Below are positions 6,489-10,139 of a stretch of 10,139 nt of DNA, piece after piece. The position numbers were made by a program, and so were the translations under genes. This DNA is from an uncultured Verrucomicrobiota bacterium (GTDB lineage Bacteria > Verrucomicrobiota > Kiritimatiellia > RFP12 > UBA1067): NCBI GenBank assembly GCA_946631535.1, contig CAMPAF010000088.1, positions 1 to 10,139 on the forward strand, given 5' to 3'. The notes beneath the pieces are model-generated. The model saw only the letters and a program-made list of their open reading frames with translations. It made no database searches and had not been told where the DNA came from. Positions within the stretch are counted from its first letter, which is position 1; every line of letters begins with the position of its first letter.

Positions 6489-8246
6489 ATGCAGAGTGCG
6501 AGGATGAAAATGTTCGTGGTGGCCGCCGGAGCCGTCGGGTGGGTGGCCTGCGCGTTCGCCGTCGACTGGACGGGCAGCGCGGGGAACTTCCAGCTCGACG
6601 ACGCGGCGAACTGGGCTTCTGTCCCGAGCGCCACCGACTGGTGCTACATCAAGACGTGGCCCACCCAGCCGTTCACGGTGGGCGGCGACGGCGACTACTT
6701 CGGCGGCGCGATGCTGCGCTACACCGGTTCCTTTGCCGCAACGAACGATTTCGGCACGGGCGTGGCGCTGACGAACGTGGGCCTGAAGGCGGAGAGCGCG
6801 GTACACGTCGAGAGCGGCGCAAAGCTCGTGCAGAAGTCGGGCGGCATCTGCGGATTCAAGGGGACGAAGTATGACGGAACGTACATCTCCAACAGCTCGT
6901 CATTCACCTTGGACGGTGCGGATACCTGGTTTGAGCAGAAGACAGGCAGCTTCAATCTCCGGTCGACCGTGTCGGGCAATACCGTTTCCCCCAGTCTCTT
7001 CGTGACGAACGGCGCTTCGCTGACGGTGGGAGACACCCTGAACATCGGCACGGGCGAGAAAAACGTCAGCGCGCACGTGTGTGTGGCGGGAGAAGGGACG
7101 CGGGTCGAGGCAAACAATGTCAGCATCGGCGGGAGAGCCAACACGCCGGAGAAGGCAATCACCAACCTCTTCGTGATCGCCGATTCCGCGACGGCTGCCG
7201 GAAAAAGAATGACTGTGGGATGGGGTTCCTCATTTGCAGCTTGCGAGGTCATGGGCGGAACGATGACAATCGCAGAGTGGATGACCGTTGGGAGCCGGGT
7301 GGCGGCCGCATCGAACTGCTGGGTGCGCGTGTGTTCCGGCGGGACGTTCACCAATCAAGGGACGACGGTGATTGGACGCGCCGAGGCGGGGAATGGCGCG
7401 CGCGTGGTCGTGTCGGGCGAGGGGTCGTCGTTCGTGGGAAAGGGCATAACGGCCGTCACCGGCGGCGTGTTCCGCGTGGAGGGCGGCGGTGCCGTCACGC
7501 TACAGGAAGCGCTCTCCCTCCAAAACGCGCGCATTGAGGCAAGCGGGAGCGGTTCGAATTTCTCCGTTTCGAAAGATGTGACGGCGCGCGGGACGAACGT
7601 CACGTTTTCCGCGACGGACGGAGCGTCTATTACCGTGCCGCGGCTGAGTGCGCAGAACGTTGTTGTGGAAGGTGCGTTAAACTACAATCGAATCTACACG
7701 GAAGTAAAAGGCGGTGAGCTCGTGTTCACCAACGCGACGGTGTCGGGCACGCGCATCGAGATGACGGAAGCCTCCACCATCCGCCTGTATAATACCCATC
7801 TGACCATTCAGAGCGGCATCTTCATGATGGGTGACTCGAGCGGCGGCAACGCGGACAACAACGCCAACGAGCGGCATGTGTACGTGGGCGGCACCGATAC
7901 GTGGGTCAAGGTGGCCCAGGACAACGGCTTCTACGTGCGCGGATCGAACACGACCATCCACGTGGAGATCCCCGCCGAGGGATTCTCGAAGGGCCATCCC
8001 GTGTTCGACTTGCCGAGGATAGCCTTTGAGAGTAGCCGGCATGTCCGCATCGCGGTCACGGTCGATCCGAAGCTGGTGGGGAAGGGCGGGTCCCATTGGC
8101 TGTTCCGCACGTCGGCGGACGATTCGTGCCACTCGGTCGGCATCGACTGGATCTACGATCCCGAGATCATCGCCATCGACAAGTCCGTCAGCAAAGAGCT
8201 GCACATCCGCGTGAAACAACGAGGCGTGACCGTGATCGTTCGCTAG
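6489..8246 (+). CDS. Secreted beta-helix repeat surface protein (autotransporter-passenger-like)
   Basis: The 585-aa product is probably displayed at the surface or released. Residues 1-24 form a signal peptide ending AFA. Next comes the motif WTGSAGNFQLDDAANW, common at the N-terminus of PVC surface proteins with parallel beta-helices. Residues 60-480 are irregular repeats rich in G, S, T, N and V, alternating short strands (SLTVGDTLNIG, GARVVVSGEGSSF, GGVFRVEGGGAVTL), as in pectate-lyase-like solenoids. The last 100 residues are more globular and finish GVTVIVR. No C-terminal outer-membrane barrel and no catalytic motif is evident, so adhesin, sheath or glycan-binding roles are all open. 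ATG 6489 follows AGAGGAG by four bases; ATG 6504 and 6510 lack a better site. VAC in the signal peptide does not make a proper lipobox. The TIM-barrel gene follows after 12 bases, in the same operon. Confidence 0.8.
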   Translation: MQSARMKMFVVAAGAVGWVACAFAVDWTGSAGNFQLDDAANWASVPSATDWCYIKTWPTQPFTVGGDGDYFGGAMLRYTGSFAATNDFGTGVALTNVGLKAESAVHVESGAKLVQKSGGICGFKGTKYDGTYISNSSSFTLDGADTWFEQKTGSFNLRSTVSGNTVSPSLFVTNGASLTVGDTLNIGTGEKNVSAHVCVAGEGTRVEANNVSIGGRANTPEKAITNLFVIADSATAAGKRMTVGWGSSFAACEVMGGTMTIAEWMTVGSRVAAASNCWVRVCSGGTFTNQGTTVIGRAEAGNGARVVVSGEGSSFVGKGITAVTGGVFRVEGGGAVTLQEALSLQNARIEASGSGSNFSVSKDVTARGTNVTFSATDGASITVPRLSAQNVVVEGALNYNRIYTEVKGGELVFTNATVSGTRIEMTEASTIRLYNTHLTIQSGIFMMGDSSGGNADNNANERHVYVGGTDTWVKVAQDNGFYVRGSNTTIHVEIPAEGFSKGHPVFDLPRIAFESSRHVRIAVTVDPKLVGKGGSHWLFRTSADDSCHSVGIDWIYDPEIIAIDKSVSKELHIRVKQRGVTVIVR

Positions 8247-8258
8247 GGAGCCGACGCG

Positions 8259-10076
8259 ATGAAGATGCTGGCGAGCCTGTTGCTGTCGGCCATGAGCCTG
8301 TGGGCCGTGGCGGAGACGAACCTCGTGCGGAACGCGCGGTTCGAGCGCGTGGACGCGCAGGGGCGCGCCGAGGCGTGGCGCGGCTGGGGCGGCCGCTGGC
8401 GGACGGACTGGCTCGGCATGGACAGTTCGCGCGCGGCGGTGTTCGAGAACGCCGACACCAACTACTACGGCACCGTGTCGCAGACCGTGGACGCGCGTCC
8501 CGGGCGGCGCTACCGCTTCGGAGGATTCGTCAAGACGGAGAACCTGCGCGGGAAGGTCCATTTCTGCCTCGAATGGTACGGTGCGAACGGCAAGTACGTG
8601 GGCGGAAGCTACACCGCCGGTCTGGGCGGCACCGCAGACTGGACCGAGCAGTCCAACATCACGCCGCCGCTCCCGACGAACGCGGTCAAGGTCATGTTCC
8701 AGGCGTTCTGCGCGCGCGAGAGCGTGGGCAAGGCGGCCGTCGACGGCGCGTACCTGCGTCCGTACGGGGCTCCGCCGGTCGACGGCGTCTACTCCTCGCG
8801 CTACCGCAACCGTGCGGCGGACGGTCCGGTGCGGTTCGTCGCCGTGCTGAACGACGGGGCGGGGACCGCGCCCGGAGACGCGGCGCAGTTCGTCTTCACC
8901 GACCCGGAGAACCCGAAGGGCGCGCGCCGCGTGGCGGCGACGGTCACGAACGGCGCGGCGTCCGTTGCGTGCGACGTCGCCGACCTCGCGCCGGGCGTGA
9001 ACCTCGTGCGCTTCGAGCTGGCGCGCGGCGGCGCCGTGCACGCGGCCTCGCTCGTGTTCGAGCGCGTGACGCCGGAGGAGGAGGCCGCGCCCGCGGTGCG
9101 GATCGACGCGTTCGGGCGCACGATCGTGGACGGCAAGCCGTTCTTCCCGCTCGGCATGTACTGGTCGAAGGTGGCACCGAAGATGCTCGACGTCTATCGG
9201 GAGGGGCCGTTCAACTGCCTCATGCCCTACCACGCGCCGGACCGCCGCGAGATGGACCTCTGCGCGTCGAACGGACTGAAGGTGATCTACAACGTGGTGG
9301 GGAGGGATCTTTCCGACGGCGCGCTCATCCGCCGCTTCCGCCGCCATCCCGCGCTGCTCGCCTGGTACCTGAACGACGAGCGGCCGATCTCCGAGCGCGA
9401 CGCCCTCACGCGGGCGCGCACGCTCGCCGAGCTCTACGACCCCGACCACCCGGGCTGGATCGCCATCTACCAGTACTACGAGGTAAGCAGCTACCTGCCC
9501 ACGTTCGACGTGGTGGGCACGGACCCCTATCCGCTCTACCGCAACCCCATCGGCATGGTGACGAAATGGACGCGCGCTACGCGCGACGGGCTGATGGGCC
9601 TGAAGCCGATGTGGCAGATTCCGCAGGTGTTCGACAAGGGCGCGTATGCATCGAACCGTAAGAATTTCCCTGATGCCTGCCGTCCGCCGACGTACGACGA
9701 CATGCGCAACATGGCGTGGCAGTGCCTCGCGGGCGGCGCGAGCGGGCTTGTCTTCTACTCGTTCTTCGACCTCGTGGCGATGGACGCGAAGACGTCGTTC
9801 CGCACGCGGTGGGAGGACGTGAAGCGCATGGCGTGCGAAATCAAGTCGTACGAGGCATATTTCCTCTCCACGGACGCGCCGCCGCCCGTCGCGGGCGCGC
9901 CCGACGCGCTCGCGTGCCGCGCCTGGCGCTTGGGCGGCAAGACGCTTTTCGTCGCGGTCAACACCACGCGCGAGCCGCTTTCGGCGGACGTGACGGTGGA
10001 CGGCCGACCGGTGCCCCTCGCACTGGGCCCGACGGAAGTCAAGATTATAGAAAACATCAGAAAGGACAAACAATGA
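8259..10076 (+). CDS. Secreted protein with N-terminal CBM-like domain and TIM barrel, glycoside hydrolase clan A-like
   Basis: The 605-aa protein starts at ATG 8259, with AGGGAG (8245-8250) overlapping the previous stop. Residues 1-18 form a signal peptide (cleavage AVA/E). Residues 20-168 resemble a CBM4/9-type jelly roll (NLVRNARFE...W, then VSQTVDARPGRRYRFGGFVK). Residues 175-280 look like an Ig-like linker domain. From Asp283 (DAFGRTIVDGKPFFPLGMYW) a TIM barrel runs to about 560. It includes FRRHPALLAWYLNDE, whose Glu374 sits where clan-A enzymes keep the acid/base after strand 4. DVVGTDPYPLY, LKPMWQIPQVF and ASGLVFYSFFDL mark later strands. An obvious nucleophile Glu on strand 7 is not visible, so activity is uncertain. 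Substrate is unknown; a beta-glycan is a guess from neighbours. Very high third-position GC makes long antisense shadow frames. Confidence 0.82.
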   Translation: MKMLASLLLSAMSLWAVAETNLVRNARFERVDAQGRAEAWRGWGGRWRTDWLGMDSSRAAVFENADTNYYGTVSQTVDARPGRRYRFGGFVKTENLRGKVHFCLEWYGANGKYVGGSYTAGLGGTADWTEQSNITPPLPTNAVKVMFQAFCARESVGKAAVDGAYLRPYGAPPVDGVYSSRYRNRAADGPVRFVAVLNDGAGTAPGDAAQFVFTDPENPKGARRVAATVTNGAASVACDVADLAPGVNLVRFELARGGAVHAASLVFERVTPEEEAAPAVRIDAFGRTIVDGKPFFPLGMYWSKVAPKMLDVYREGPFNCLMPYHAPDRREMDLCASNGLKVIYNVVGRDLSDGALIRRFRRHPALLAWYLNDERPISERDALTRARTLAELYDPDHPGWIAIYQYYEVSSYLPTFDVVGTDPYPLYRNPIGMVTKWTRATRDGLMGLKPMWQIPQVFDKGAYASNRKNFPDACRPPTYDDMRNMAWQCLAGGASGLVFYSFFDLVAMDAKTSFRTRWEDVKRMACEIKSYEAYFLSTDAPPPVAGAPDALACRAWRLGGKTLFVAVNTTREPLSADVTVDGRPVPLALGPTEVKIIENIRKDKQ

Positions 10077-10139
10077 CGCAGAAGCAGAGAGCAAAGGAAG
10101 TGCGCGAGATCCTCGCGCTGGACACGGACGAGCTGGTGA
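10073..10139 (+). CDS. Start of unidentified gene, cut by right window edge
   Basis: ATG 10073 overlaps the previous stop as ATGA and is preceded by AGAAAGGA (10059-10066), so it is translationally coupled to the TIM-barrel gene. Only 22 codons are visible. They begin MTQKQRAKEVREILALDTDE, charged and helical without a signal peptide, suggesting a cytoplasmic protein. That is too little to name a family. Confidence 0.65.
   Translation, partial: MTQKQRAKEVREILALDTDELV

Noticed and set aside
6540..6553. Lipobox at Cys21 of the beta-helix protein
   Set aside because: The residues before Cys are W-V-A, lacking the Leu-like -3 residue, and a normal AFA cleavage site follows.
8096..9661. 521-codon open frame on the plus strand
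   Set aside because: Arg- and Gly-rich out-of-frame translation of the well-supported beta-helix and TIM-barrel genes, with no ribosome binding site and no domain.
7677..10094. 805-codon open frame on the minus strand
   Set aside because: It lies antisense to the TIM-barrel gene and the end of the beta-helix gene. Its translation is Arg/His/Ala/Val-rich with no recognisable domain. It is a shadow created by the high third-position GC of the real genes.

Overview
The window is GC-rich and almost fully coding on the + strand. It looks like an accessory, surface-oriented region of a polysaccharide-using bacterium. The gene styles fit the PVC group, probably a Kiritimatiellota/Verrucomicrobiota-type gut or sediment bacterium: a short ECF sigma factor, a zinc-finger anti-sigma factor, LamG and Asp-box secreted proteins, a beta-helix surface protein, and a signal-peptide protein with a CBM-like domain and a TIM barrel. 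The taxonomic placement is inference from style; no marker gene is present.

Left block (1-5126). An ECF sigma factor, cut by the left edge, overlaps a zinc-finger anti-sigma factor by GTGA. The anti-sigma frame runs without a stop into a large secreted LamG-type protein, giving one 791-codon frame. However, position 1086 has its own Shine-Dalgarno, GTG start and signal peptide, and the neighbouring frame ends in a GTGA overlap exactly there. Two genes joined by a small frameshift are therefore more likely than a native fusion. One base after the LamG gene comes an Asp-box beta-propeller protein resembling GH74 xyloglucanases. It overlaps by ATGA a further signal-peptide start that collapses after about 15 residues. 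This reads as one operon, a sigma/anti-sigma pair followed by exported glycan-related proteins, whose downstream end has been destroyed.

Middle (about 5127-6488). Decayed sequence contains a 15-bp direct repeat that abuts a 5'-truncated DUF4143-type ATPase, which lacks its whole AAA nucleotide-binding domain. A GC-rich palindromic element and a good sigma70-like promoter follow.

Right block (6489-10139). The promoter drives a beta-helix repeat surface protein. Twelve bases later comes a secreted protein with an N-terminal CBM-like domain and a TIM barrel of the GH clan A type. It overlaps by ATGA the first 22 codons of an unidentified gene cut by the right edge.

The most interesting points are the anti-sigma/LamG junction, the conserved candidate catalytic aspartates in the propeller protein, a short C-terminal tail shared by two otherwise unrelated exported proteins, and the rearranged 5.0-5.3 kb junction. 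I see no rRNA, tRNA, CRISPR array or intact insertion sequence.
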